Positions 7,862-15,886 of a stretch of DNA of 28,256 nucleotides are shown in pieces. The stretch lies in NCBI GenBank assembly GCA_964460305.1, contig CAYWRA010000025.1, positions 1 to 28,256 on the forward strand, read 5' to 3'. The translations under genes were made by a program, and so were the position numbers. Origin of the DNA: JAPLCX01 sp964460305. Its GTDB lineage: Bacteria; Auribacterota; Tritonobacteria; UBA1439. Position 1 is the stretch's first letter, and every line of letters starts with the position of its first letter. The notes below the pieces were generated by a model, which was not told the origin of the DNA, did no database searches, and saw nothing but the letters and a program-made list of their open reading frames with translations.

Positions 7862-9175
7862 ATGAAATCCAACAAACAGCTTCGGAAAGACATATTTAAT
7901 CTAATCAAGCAGCTCCGCCGTATCGAGCACCGGGAAGATACATTCCTACCCGGCACAAGTCGGATTCCTTACGGCGGCAGGGTATACGATGAAAAGGAAC
8001 TGATAAACCTCGTAGACGCCTCGCTCGATTTCTGGCTCACGGCGGGCAGGTACGCGGCAGCATTCGAGGAAAGGCTCGCGAAGTTCCTCAAAATGAAATA
8101 TTGCATCCTGACGAATTCGGGCTCCTCGGCGAATTTGCTGGCGCTCTCCGCCCTGACGTCCCCCCTACTTGGAGAACGCCGTCTGAGGCCGGGGGACGAG
8201 GTGATCACAACCGCATGCGGTTTCCCCACAACCCTAAATCCGATCGTGCAGAACCAGCTCATACCGGTCTTTGTTGACGTGCAGCTTGGGACGTACAACA
8301 TCGATCCAGCATCGATCGGCAAGGCCGTTTCCCGAAAGACAAAGGCCATCTTCGTGCCGCACACGCTCGGCAATCCGGCCGATATTGCCGAGATCCTGCG
8401 CATCGTCAAGCGCCACAAACTCTGGTACATTGAGGACAACTGCGACTCCCTTGGCGCGACCTATCGGGGCAAACTCACGGGGACGTTCGGGCACCTCTCC
8501 ACATGCAGCTTCTACCCGCCGCACCACATCACCATGGGAGAGGGCGGCGCCGTGATCACAAACGATCCCATCTTAAGGCGAATAGTGCTCTCGTTCCGCG
8601 ACTGGGGGCGGGATTGCTGGTGTGAGACAGGCCATGACGACACCTGCGGCAAGCGGTTTGCCCAGAAATTCGGCGACCTCCCTTTCGGCTACGACCATAA
8701 ATACGTCTATTCCCACATCGGGTATAACCTCAAGGTCACCGACATGCAGGCCGCCATCGGATGCGCCCAGCTCTCCAAGCTTAGAAGATTCGTCAGGGCG
8801 CGGCGGGAAAACTTCGCCTACCTCTCCCGCCAGCTCAGTGGATACGGGCATTATATCCTGTTGCCCCGGGAAACGAGAGACTCCGAGCCGAGCTGGTTCG
8901 GCTTCCCAATACTCATCGAGGACTCCGCGCCCTTCACGCGGGCCGACATGGTAAATTACCTAGAGGAACGAGGCATTGCCACACGCATGCTTTTCGGAGG
9001 CAATCTCACCAGGCAACCTGCGTACGAAAATATCCGGTGCAGGACAGCCGGATCGTTGGAGAATACCGATCGGGTGATGAACGACCTTTTCTGGATAGGG
9101 GTCTATCCGGGGATCACGCGCGCTATGCGCGAGTACTGTGCACGTACAATCAGGGAGTTTATGGATGCCGTATGA
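7862..9175 (+). CDS. rfbH: CDP-4-keto-6-deoxy-D-glucose 3-dehydrase (E1)
   Basis: This 437-residue protein matches the E1 length exactly when started at the ATG at 7862 behind AAGGACGG. It is a DegT/DnrJ/EryC1-fold, PMP-dependent enzyme that removes the C3 hydroxyl from CDP-4-keto-6-deoxyglucose. The motif SFYPPHHITMGEGG has His221 where PLP aminotransferases have the Schiff-base Lys, the hallmark of E1-type dehydrases. RDCWCETGHDDTC contributes Cys252, Cys254 and Cys262 in the [2Fe-2S] region. The fourth ligand described for Yersinia E1 is not obvious by eye. FGYDHKYVYSHIGYNLKVTDMQAAIG is characteristic of RfbH. E1 needs the E3 reductase (RfbI/AscD type), which is not in this window. It overlaps the next gene by ATGA. 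Confidence 0.95.
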   Translation: MKSNKQLRKDIFNLIKQLRRIEHREDTFLPGTSRIPYGGRVYDEKELINLVDASLDFWLTAGRYAAAFEERLAKFLKMKYCILTNSGSSANLLALSALTSPLLGERRLRPGDEVITTACGFPTTLNPIVQNQLIPVFVDVQLGTYNIDPASIGKAVSRKTKAIFVPHTLGNPADIAEILRIVKRHKLWYIEDNCDSLGATYRGKLTGTFGHLSTCSFYPPHHITMGEGGAVITNDPILRRIVLSFRDWGRDCWCETGHDDTCGKRFAQKFGDLPFGYDHKYVYSHIGYNLKVTDMQAAIGCAQLSKLRRFVRARRENFAYLSRQLSGYGHYILLPRETRDSEPSWFGFPILIEDSAPFTRADMVNYLEERGIATRMLFGGNLTRQPAYENIRCRTAGSLENTDRVMNDLFWIGVYPGITRAMREYCARTIREFMDAV

Positions 9176-10125
9176 AAAAGATATCCATCATCACCGCCGT
9201 TTTCAATGAAGAAGATAACGTGCGGGAGGCGCACGAAACGATCAAGAAGCTGTTCGCTTCCCTGCCGCAGTACGACTACGAGCACATCTTCATGGACAAT
9301 TGCAGCACCGACGGGACCCTGCCGCTCCTGAGAGAGATCGCCGCAGGGGACAAGAGGGTGAAGATCCTCTCCTACTCGAAGAATTTCGGCCCCATAAAAA
9401 CGGAGATGATCGGCTATCAATACGCATCAGGCGATGCGGTGGTCTGTTTTGACGCCAACCTGAAAGACCCCCCCGAGCTGATCCCAACCTTCATCAAATA
9501 CTGGGAGGAGGGGTATGACGTCGTCTATGGCGTGCGGAACAAAACCCAAGACCAAATACTCATGCGCTTCATGAGGAAGGCGTTCTACCGGATATGCTCG
9601 CTCCTCTCGGAGGAGCCGTTGCCGGAGAATGCGGGCGGGTTCCGCCTTGTCGACCGGAAGGTCGTAAACGAACTGGTGCGGCTCGATGATTACAAACCGT
9701 ACGTCAGAGGACTCATCACCTCTATCGGATTCAAACAGATCGGCGTCGAATACACGCGCCGCGCGAGGCGGAAAGGAAAATCCAAGAGCGACCTTCGATA
9801 CCTCATCGATTTCGCGATAAACGCCTTTATCAGCTACTCCATCGTGCCCATACGGTTCTGCACCTATTCGGGGATCATCCTCTCGGCCTTGAGCTTCCTC
9901 ACCGCAGTGGGGTATGCGCTGCTGAAGATCATCTATCCGAAAGTACAGGCCCCCGGCATCGCGACGGTGATCGTGATGATCTTCTTCTTTTCGGGGATCC
10001 AACTCTTCTTCCTGGGCATCATCGGCGAATACGTCGGGGCGATCCACTCCCAGGTGCGGAAGAAGCCATTCGTTGTCATAAAAGAGAAGATCAACTACGC
10101 AGGCGAGGAACGCCGGACTGGATAA
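9172..10125 (+). CDS. GT2 polyprenyl-phosphate glycosyltransferase with two C-terminal membrane segments
   Basis: This 317-residue protein begins with SIITAVFNEEDN, continues MDNCSTDGT (41-49), and has DANLKDPPE (94-102) where ArnC/GtrB/DPM1-like enzymes usually have DADLQDPPE. GGFRLVDRKV and YVRGLI follow. Two hydrophobic helices lie near 225-255 and 263-290, the second ending in IIGEYVGAIH as in GtrB-type proteins. The expected reaction is nucleotide sugar plus polyprenyl phosphate to polyprenyl-P-sugar on the cytoplasmic face. The start at 9172 overlaps the rfbH stop, which strongly suggests that the donor is the CDP-sugar made by the operon. The Asn at position 96, instead of the second Asp of the metal triplet, is unusual. 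Confidence 0.9.
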   Translation: MKKISIITAVFNEEDNVREAHETIKKLFASLPQYDYEHIFMDNCSTDGTLPLLREIAAGDKRVKILSYSKNFGPIKTEMIGYQYASGDAVVCFDANLKDPPELIPTFIKYWEEGYDVVYGVRNKTQDQILMRFMRKAFYRICSLLSEEPLPENAGGFRLVDRKVVNELVRLDDYKPYVRGLITSIGFKQIGVEYTRRARRKGKSKSDLRYLIDFAINAFISYSIVPIRFCTYSGIILSALSFLTAVGYALLKIIYPKVQAPGIATVIVMIFFFSGIQLFFLGIIGEYVGAIHSQVRKKPFVVIKEKINYAGEERRTG

Positions 10126-10171
10126 TCTGTTACGCAAGCTCATCCCATAAGGTAGAGGATAAGGGGGACCT

Positions 10172-12490
10172 ATGAATAATAGCGCACCCTGTTGTGAACA
10201 AATATCTCGTCGATCCCCTCTCATGCGCCTGCTCCACATCGTGGCGCTTCTCGCCATACTCGGCGTCTCCGCGGCGCTGAGGTTCTACGGCTCGCCCCTC
10301 TATCACCCCGATGAGCACTATGTCGTGGTACAGGCGTCTTATATGCCCCAAACCAAATTCAAGCCTACAAATTTCAACTACCCCTCCTTTTATCCGAATC
10401 TACTCGCCGTTGTCTACAAATACCTACCCACACTGGGGAAAGGGATAATAAATAAAGGGATATATCCCGCGGACGCCGTGAGGGGCACTCCGTTTTATCA
10501 GATGCAGGCGCGCTTCGTTACCGCGTGCCTGGGCACATTTACAGTTTTTATCGTGTATCTCATAGGTAGCTCCCTCTGGGGGCCGTATGCCGGCCTAGCG
10601 GGAGCCGCATTCCTCGCCGTTTCGCTGAACCACGTCGAGAATTCCCATTTTGCAACCGTCGATGTCCCCATGACGTTCAACGCCATGCTCGCATTCTTGT
10701 TCTCGTGTTTGCATTACCGGAGTGGGCGGCGTTTATGGGCACTGCTCGGCGGCGTATGCTGTGGCATTACCATAGGCACGAAATACAACGCGGCCATTAT
10801 CCTTATTCCGTTTCTTTTCTCAATGGTATGTGTCGCAGTCCGAAAGGGGACATGGCGGGCATGGTGGACGGTCATCGGTGGTATGGCAGCCGTGCCCCTT
10901 GGCTTTTTGCTCGCAAACCCGTACTTCCCGATTATACCGATGAGCTATATCGATCAACTGCGCATACAGATGAGGGTCTACTCCGGGAGATTTCCAGGCT
11001 ACGACGATCTTACCGGGCCACGCAATTGGATCTGGAATGCCCTCTATCTTGCGCGCGCAGGGATGGGAATCCTACCCATGACGCTGGCTGCGCTGGGCGC
11101 AATCCTGCTTCTCGCTTCACAGAGGGGCAAGGGGGTGTTGGTCGTTTGTTTTCCGCTCTTCTACTATGCGTTTATCTCCCGCCAAACAATTCGCATCACC
11201 CGCAATCTGGACGTCCTCACTCCCTTTATCGCGTTGATGGCTGGATATGCCCTGTGCCAAATCGGCTCATTCATGCTCAATCGCATGCGGAAACACAGGC
11301 TTGCGGCAATCGCGGTCACCATGGCGCTCTCCGGTATCGCCCTTTGGCAGCCATATTGTATGTCGTATGGTTATGCACACATGATGGGACGCCTCGATCC
11401 GCGCACTCTGGCAATCAATTGGGCTGAAACCAACATTCCCAAAGGCAGCAAAATAGCGGTGGATTTCATGTATGGCCCCTTGTTCTCAAACCAGACATAT
11501 AGTATTTTTTCCTGGCAATTGGACCAGCACCCCCTCTCCTGGTATCTGGATAAGAAATTCGATTATATCGCCACGAGTTCCGGTTATTACATGCATTGGG
11601 CCCCGGAAAACAATCCGCAAGGGGCCATGTTATATCGAGACCTAAAAAATGAATTCCAGGCTGTCGCGACCCTCGAAGGGAATGAGCTCGGCCTGGATCA
11701 AAGCTGTTACGCCATTTCCACCCGGCCGACGATAATCATCTATGACCTTCACAAACCGCGATACTCGGCAGTGAACATTCTCAATCCACGAAATGGGAGC
11801 TCCATACCTCCCTCCTCGTGCGAGATCCGCTGGGGTTTTGCCGACAGCGATTCGGCAGATCGGCAAAAGGCATATCGCCTTCAAATAGACCGGTGTCGAG
11901 ACAATACACCGGTCATTGAAGCGGAGAGCCTGCTGTATAAAGCCCCTTCGCACACCAAGTGGGAACAGCAGTCCAACTTACAAGAGTGTCGCGGCGACGG
12001 GTTCCTTAGCTCATCCATCAATCCGCCTCCGTTAGAGAGCGCGCTCAATGTAGAAAAGGCCGGCGATTATTCCTGTTGGATGAGGTTCAACCGGCAACGT
12101 GATACGACCACCAAGATCATCATAGGAGCTGCCTCGAAGGTCCTGGCGGGGAATGGACAAGAAGGCTGGCAATGGGAGTCGTTAGGACGCTTCCCACTTG
12201 CGGCAGGCGATAACAAAATTATCATCGAACACTCCGGCGCGCGCCCTGCCTCTATCGACAGCTTAATTCTAAGCGCCGATCCGGCATTCACCCCCGACAA
12301 GGATCCACTCTGGATATCGGCCATTGATACGGGCGAAGTCGTTTCTGCCGAGTCGCACGTCCCCCCATCACGCCTGGGGACACTATCACCCGGCACGTAC
12401 CGCGCAAGGGTGATGGCGGAGAGCGCTAAGGGGAGCTGGGGCCGCTGGTCCCCTTACGTTGAGTTCACACTGCACGACACTACAAAATAG
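10172..12490 (+). CDS. GT-C membrane glycosyltransferase (PMT/ArnT-like) with C-terminal FN3/CBM-like module
   Basis: This 772-residue protein starts behind AAGGGGGA. Residues 18-400 contain about ten hydrophobic segments. The first outer loop carries YHPDEHY (Asp47, Glu48), the acidic motif of lipid-linked-sugar GT-C enzymes. RLDPRTLAINWAETNIPKGSKIA (about 407-429) is the typical juxtamembrane motif of GT39/PMT_2 proteins. A large soluble tail follows: an FN3-like strand set begins near 535 (NPRNGSSIPPSSCEIRW). A CBM-like beta-sandwich (about 580-705, EAESLL to IDSLILSAD) appears inserted in it, and the FN3-like part resumes as GTYRARVMAESAKGSWGRWSPYVEF near the end. The tail should be periplasmic and may bind glycan. 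It lies 46 nt after the GT2 that probably makes its donor. Domain boundaries are read by eye. Confidence 0.85.
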   Translation: MNNSAPCCEQISRRSPLMRLLHIVALLAILGVSAALRFYGSPLYHPDEHYVVVQASYMPQTKFKPTNFNYPSFYPNLLAVVYKYLPTLGKGIINKGIYPADAVRGTPFYQMQARFVTACLGTFTVFIVYLIGSSLWGPYAGLAGAAFLAVSLNHVENSHFATVDVPMTFNAMLAFLFSCLHYRSGRRLWALLGGVCCGITIGTKYNAAIILIPFLFSMVCVAVRKGTWRAWWTVIGGMAAVPLGFLLANPYFPIIPMSYIDQLRIQMRVYSGRFPGYDDLTGPRNWIWNALYLARAGMGILPMTLAALGAILLLASQRGKGVLVVCFPLFYYAFISRQTIRITRNLDVLTPFIALMAGYALCQIGSFMLNRMRKHRLAAIAVTMALSGIALWQPYCMSYGYAHMMGRLDPRTLAINWAETNIPKGSKIAVDFMYGPLFSNQTYSIFSWQLDQHPLSWYLDKKFDYIATSSGYYMHWAPENNPQGAMLYRDLKNEFQAVATLEGNELGLDQSCYAISTRPTIIIYDLHKPRYSAVNILNPRNGSSIPPSSCEIRWGFADSDSADRQKAYRLQIDRCRDNTPVIEAESLLYKAPSHTKWEQQSNLQECRGDGFLSSSINPPPLESALNVEKAGDYSCWMRFNRQRDTTTKIIIGAASKVLAGNGQEGWQWESLGRFPLAAGDNKIIIEHSGARPASIDSLILSADPAFTPDKDPLWISAIDTGEVVSAESHVPPSRLGTLSPGTYRARVMAESAKGSWGRWSPYVEFTLHDTTK

Positions 12491-12526
12491 GATGGGAATT
12501 ACCGGCTTTAAACTCCTGCAAATGCC

Positions 12527-15484
12527 ATGTTTTCACGGATAGTTTCACTCCTCCTTTTTATTGCGGCCTGTGCGATCTTTACCCGAGCGCACGCCATACC
12601 AATCCCATCCTCCCGATGGACCGCCGCAGTGTTGATATATACCGCAAGCGCCATACTCCTCATGCTCCGTGACGTTTTTTTGCCTCCCTCTCCAGAACGT
12701 CCTGGCTATCGCCGGATACCTACATGGGTGGCATTGATCGTCGTGGTGTGCGTCGCCTCGTTCTTTAGAATGCGATACGTCTCCACCGTGCCGATCGGTT
12801 TCATGCAGGAACTGTTCGCGCAAATATACGATGTCGCTGCTCGTTTGGTGAACAAGGGATTCGTCTACTTTCCGATATGTGGGTATACCAGTTCGCTGCA
12901 TATCTACATGATCGCCCTCGTCTGGAAGATCTGGGGCATAAGTCTTGACGGCGCCCGTTACTTTATCGCAGTATGGGGGATCTTGAGCGCCGCTGTCATG
13001 TTTTGGTGGCTGAAGCAGCTCTTTGGAGTGCGTGAGGCCCTTATCGGCGGCATCCTCCTCGCCGTCTCCCCCTATCACCAATGGGCCTGTCGGACAGGGC
13101 ACAACACCGCCTACCTCCCCTTCTTCGCGATGCTCTTATCCGGTCTGCTATATCAGATGACACGATCCGACAAAAAGCTCCCTCTTGCAATCCTCGCGGG
13201 CGCAGCGTTCACCCTAGGTATACACGGCCACTGGGCCTTCGCTCTGGAAGCGCCGGCCGCCGTGCTGTTCCTCGCCTACTGCGCGATCACCGAGCGCGGC
13301 TTTTTTAAATCCAATCGAGGCGCCCTTATAATGCTGGTGGCGTCCACCGCGCTATTCATGACGCCGTGCGCCGCTTATTTCCTCTGCGATCCACATCGCT
13401 CCGACTATATCTTCAAAATGGCGAATCCATCACCGGGTCATCTCGGTATGAAATATCTCTCCAATCTAAAATCGTGCCTCCTGACCTATGCGACCGTACG
13501 ACAGCCCCTCCCCCCCGCAAACAACGCCGTACTCATCGCGGGCGGGGTCGGTCTGCTGCTCAGTTTGATCAGATGCGTAAGATCAAGAGCACATGCGCTG
13601 CTGGTTATCTTCTTTATCGTCACCCTTGCGGGCATCACCGTCACCAGAAACGACCGCGCATACATCTTTTATCTTCTGATCTACTGGCTCGCCTTCGCCG
13701 CCATGGCAGGCGCGGAGGCATGGAGGACGCTTGAGCGCCTTTTTACCATCGCGGTGTGGCGGGTAATAGTCGGGCTGGCCATAATAGCAGCGGTTGGCAT
13801 GTGCGCCGTACTCGATTACCGCCTTTTCTTCCGTGTCTACGCATGCCAAGCATATCTGATGCCGCCAAGTCCTCCGCGCAATGCCTGCTATCTGATTGAA
13901 GACATCCGCTCCTCGGCGCAGGACCATGACTTATATCTTTCCATGCAGAACCCGAATAACGACCTCGGAATGGAAATCGCGCATCTCCGCGACAATCTCC
14001 CACCGTATGCATTCCTCAAATCGGCTCGCCCCATTAGAACTACATCGCTGTTTTTCCCGGGCGCGCCCGCTGATACCCACAAAGGGCTAGTGGCTTATCT
14101 CCCCCCAACCCATTTCTGGATGAACGTTCAGATTCCACGGCTCGCACTATTGTATCCCCATATAGCGGTGACAGCCTTCCCCGCCCCGGCTCCATGGGAC
14201 GCGCAAAAATCGCCCATCCTGCTAAAGTTCGCCATTCCGGCCAGTGACTTGCACTCCCGCCAGGGGCTTTCGGTGGAACATACCGCTTCCGGAAGTTGGC
14301 GTTCACAAGGTTATTTTGTCGCCGAAGAAACCGGGAATTATCTATTCCGCTGCGGAGAGGATTCCAGGATCGAAGTCGGAGGGATACCCGCAGATGATTC
14401 CCTTACCCTTGTTGCCGGTATAGTGACCGTACAGGTCACAGGGACGGGAAACCCACCACCAGAGTTGCTTATTTACCGGTTAGATGGCGGAAAAACCTCC
14501 GTTGAAATCAAGGACTGCGTCTTCAATGCGCCTTCGGCCGCAGAGGATGCTATAGCCTCCTGCATCTCAAAGCCCGCCGCGCAGGCTCGATACGTCTATA
14601 CCGTTCAAAAAACTTACGACCTCAGCACGGTAGGTATTAACGATCTATCAGACGCTCTCGCATTCAATGGATCCGTCGTATGTGTGCGCCGCAACGGGGA
14701 ACTTGTCGAACTCACCCCGGACCTTTCCCCTATCTCTACCTCCCCTCTAGGCGGGGGGGGAGATTACTGTCTCGAAGCCTCTCCGGAAGGGGACATATTC
14801 GCTTTTCGCCGCGGCGGAGAAACTGTAAGCATTAAAAAACCGGATCTACCCCCCAGCAGTGTCAAAATCACCGGAATGGCCGATCTCAAGGCGATCCACT
14901 TCGACCGCGAGGGAAAATGTTACATGTTTACGAACACAAAGGTGCGCGTGTGCGCGCCAGGAAAGATGGAAGAGACATTGCGCGAGATATCACTGCCGAC
15001 ATCTCTTGCCAAACCATCAATGGCGGCTGTCGGCCCGGAAGGCGACGTGGCGCTGCTCGATCTCGATCGGCAGGAGCTTATCATTTTACAGACGGGGGGC
15101 ACAAAAATTTCGCGCTTAACCGTCCCCTCGCCCTGGCAGGACTCCTTCGTCCTCGCCGACGCGGAGGGCGAATGGTTTGTGAGGATATTAACGCAAGACA
15201 TGTTCGTCACATTGGATCGAAACCTCGCGCCGCTCGTTTATCAACCGCTGGCAGGGAGACAGAATCCATTCCGTGAGTCTCTGACAGGCGAGGGGCTAAA
15301 CTTCCCGATTGCGTGTAAAGCCCATTGTTCTGCCGGTGACGAGGCATGCTACCTGTGGGAAACGACGTTAGTCCTTATGCATCGGGAAAAGATATCAGCC
15401 TCAACAAAAATACGCCATAATGAAAACACGCTGCCTATGAAAAAGCCCGGGGGGGGCGACCTGAATCCTCGCAGGCGGAGATAA
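12527..15484 (+). CDS. GT-C-like membrane protein with PA14-like domain and beta-propeller-like tail; acidic motif altered
   Basis: This 985-residue protein has about twelve hydrophobic segments in residues 1-440, then a ~540-residue outer region. A short PA14-like beta domain spans about 578-646 (GYFVAEETGNYLFRCGEDSRIEVGG). From about 689 to 930 come repeated strand units such as GELVELTPDL, EGDIFAFRRGG, DREGKCYMF and EGDVALLDLDRQELIIL, consistent with an NHL/YVTN-like propeller. It is a close tandem paralogue of the gene at 15887-18787. There the first outer loop reads SYNDEQM, but here it reads GFMQELF, so the acidic Asp is Gln94. No clear Shine-Dalgarno is seen. Two 8-G tracts lie in the coding part, and the last ~30 residues (ending LNPRRRR) have no counterpart in the paralogue. 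It may be catalytically weak, phase-variable or decaying. Confidence 0.8.
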   Translation: MFSRIVSLLLFIAACAIFTRAHAIPIPSSRWTAAVLIYTASAILLMLRDVFLPPSPERPGYRRIPTWVALIVVVCVASFFRMRYVSTVPIGFMQELFAQIYDVAARLVNKGFVYFPICGYTSSLHIYMIALVWKIWGISLDGARYFIAVWGILSAAVMFWWLKQLFGVREALIGGILLAVSPYHQWACRTGHNTAYLPFFAMLLSGLLYQMTRSDKKLPLAILAGAAFTLGIHGHWAFALEAPAAVLFLAYCAITERGFFKSNRGALIMLVASTALFMTPCAAYFLCDPHRSDYIFKMANPSPGHLGMKYLSNLKSCLLTYATVRQPLPPANNAVLIAGGVGLLLSLIRCVRSRAHALLVIFFIVTLAGITVTRNDRAYIFYLLIYWLAFAAMAGAEAWRTLERLFTIAVWRVIVGLAIIAAVGMCAVLDYRLFFRVYACQAYLMPPSPPRNACYLIEDIRSSAQDHDLYLSMQNPNNDLGMEIAHLRDNLPPYAFLKSARPIRTTSLFFPGAPADTHKGLVAYLPPTHFWMNVQIPRLALLYPHIAVTAFPAPAPWDAQKSPILLKFAIPASDLHSRQGLSVEHTASGSWRSQGYFVAEETGNYLFRCGEDSRIEVGGIPADDSLTLVAGIVTVQVTGTGNPPPELLIYRLDGGKTSVEIKDCVFNAPSAAEDAIASCISKPAAQARYVYTVQKTYDLSTVGINDLSDALAFNGSVVCVRRNGELVELTPDLSPISTSPLGGGGDYCLEASPEGDIFAFRRGGETVSIKKPDLPPSSVKITGMADLKAIHFDREGKCYMFTNTKVRVCAPGKMEETLREISLPTSLAKPSMAAVGPEGDVALLDLDRQELIILQTGGTKISRLTVPSPWQDSFVLADAEGEWFVRILTQDMFVTLDRNLAPLVYQPLAGRQNPFRESLTGEGLNFPIACKAHCSAGDEACYLWETTLVLMHREKISASTKIRHNENTLPMKKPGGGDLNPRRRR
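14753..14760 (+). repeat. 8-G homopolymer tract inside the GT-C/propeller gene
   Basis: Eight consecutive G encode part of a GGGG run absent from the tandem paralogue, which has SLGSAG there. Homopolymeric G tracts in surface-glycan genes can mediate slipped-strand phase variation. A one-base change here would truncate or alter the propeller region. Confidence 0.7.
15449..15456 (+). repeat. second 8-G homopolymer tract near the 3' end of the same gene
   Basis: Eight consecutive G fall in the C-terminal extension (KKPGGGDL). A slip would change only the last few residues and the stop position, so functional weight is lower than for the tract at 14753. Confidence 0.65.
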
Positions 15485-15886
15485 TAACCAAAATCTTTCT
15501 AATACCAATGTGCGCGAGAGCAGTTCCCCAATGATCCTGTATACAAACCTCCCTCCAACGTAAGACCCGCCGTTCACGCCGAATACCTGAATGCACTTAT
15601 CGAATATGTTGGCAATGTACCAAACTCTTCCAAATAGAACTCCATGCTCATGACGCACCCGTACCCACTATGCATTGCGTGTAGTCCGTACAACTCCGCT
15701 CCCTTGAGAATGCTAAGACTATACGAAATATCCTTGCAGATTACCCCTAAAAGCCTTTAAAATGCCTTTGCATCATACCGGGGACCAATCCTAAAATTTT
15801 TCTGTCAACTTTTGGCGACCGATCAATATGGCCCTGCTGCATACCATAAATAGATACCCCAGCCGGGAGAGCAACATCAGCGGCCT
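15485..15886. other. 402-bp gap without an intact gene; possible decayed minus-strand coding sequence
   Basis: No convincing gene or terminator is seen. On the reverse strand a frame ending near 15401 reads VWYIANIFDKCIQVFGVNGG and then YVGGRFVYRIIGELLSRTL, which looks protein-like but is short, overlaps the end of the upstream GT-C gene, and is preceded by stops. An overlapping minus frame upstream (GLHAMHSGYG) also looks coding-like, as if a frameshift separates the two. I do not recognise a family. The segment may be a remnant of a gene interrupted during duplication of the GT-C genes. Confidence 0.3.

Noticed and set aside
9427..10257. 276-residue minus-strand reading frame
   Set aside because: It is antisense to the GT2 gene at 9172-10125 and shows no domain; the sense gene has full family motifs.
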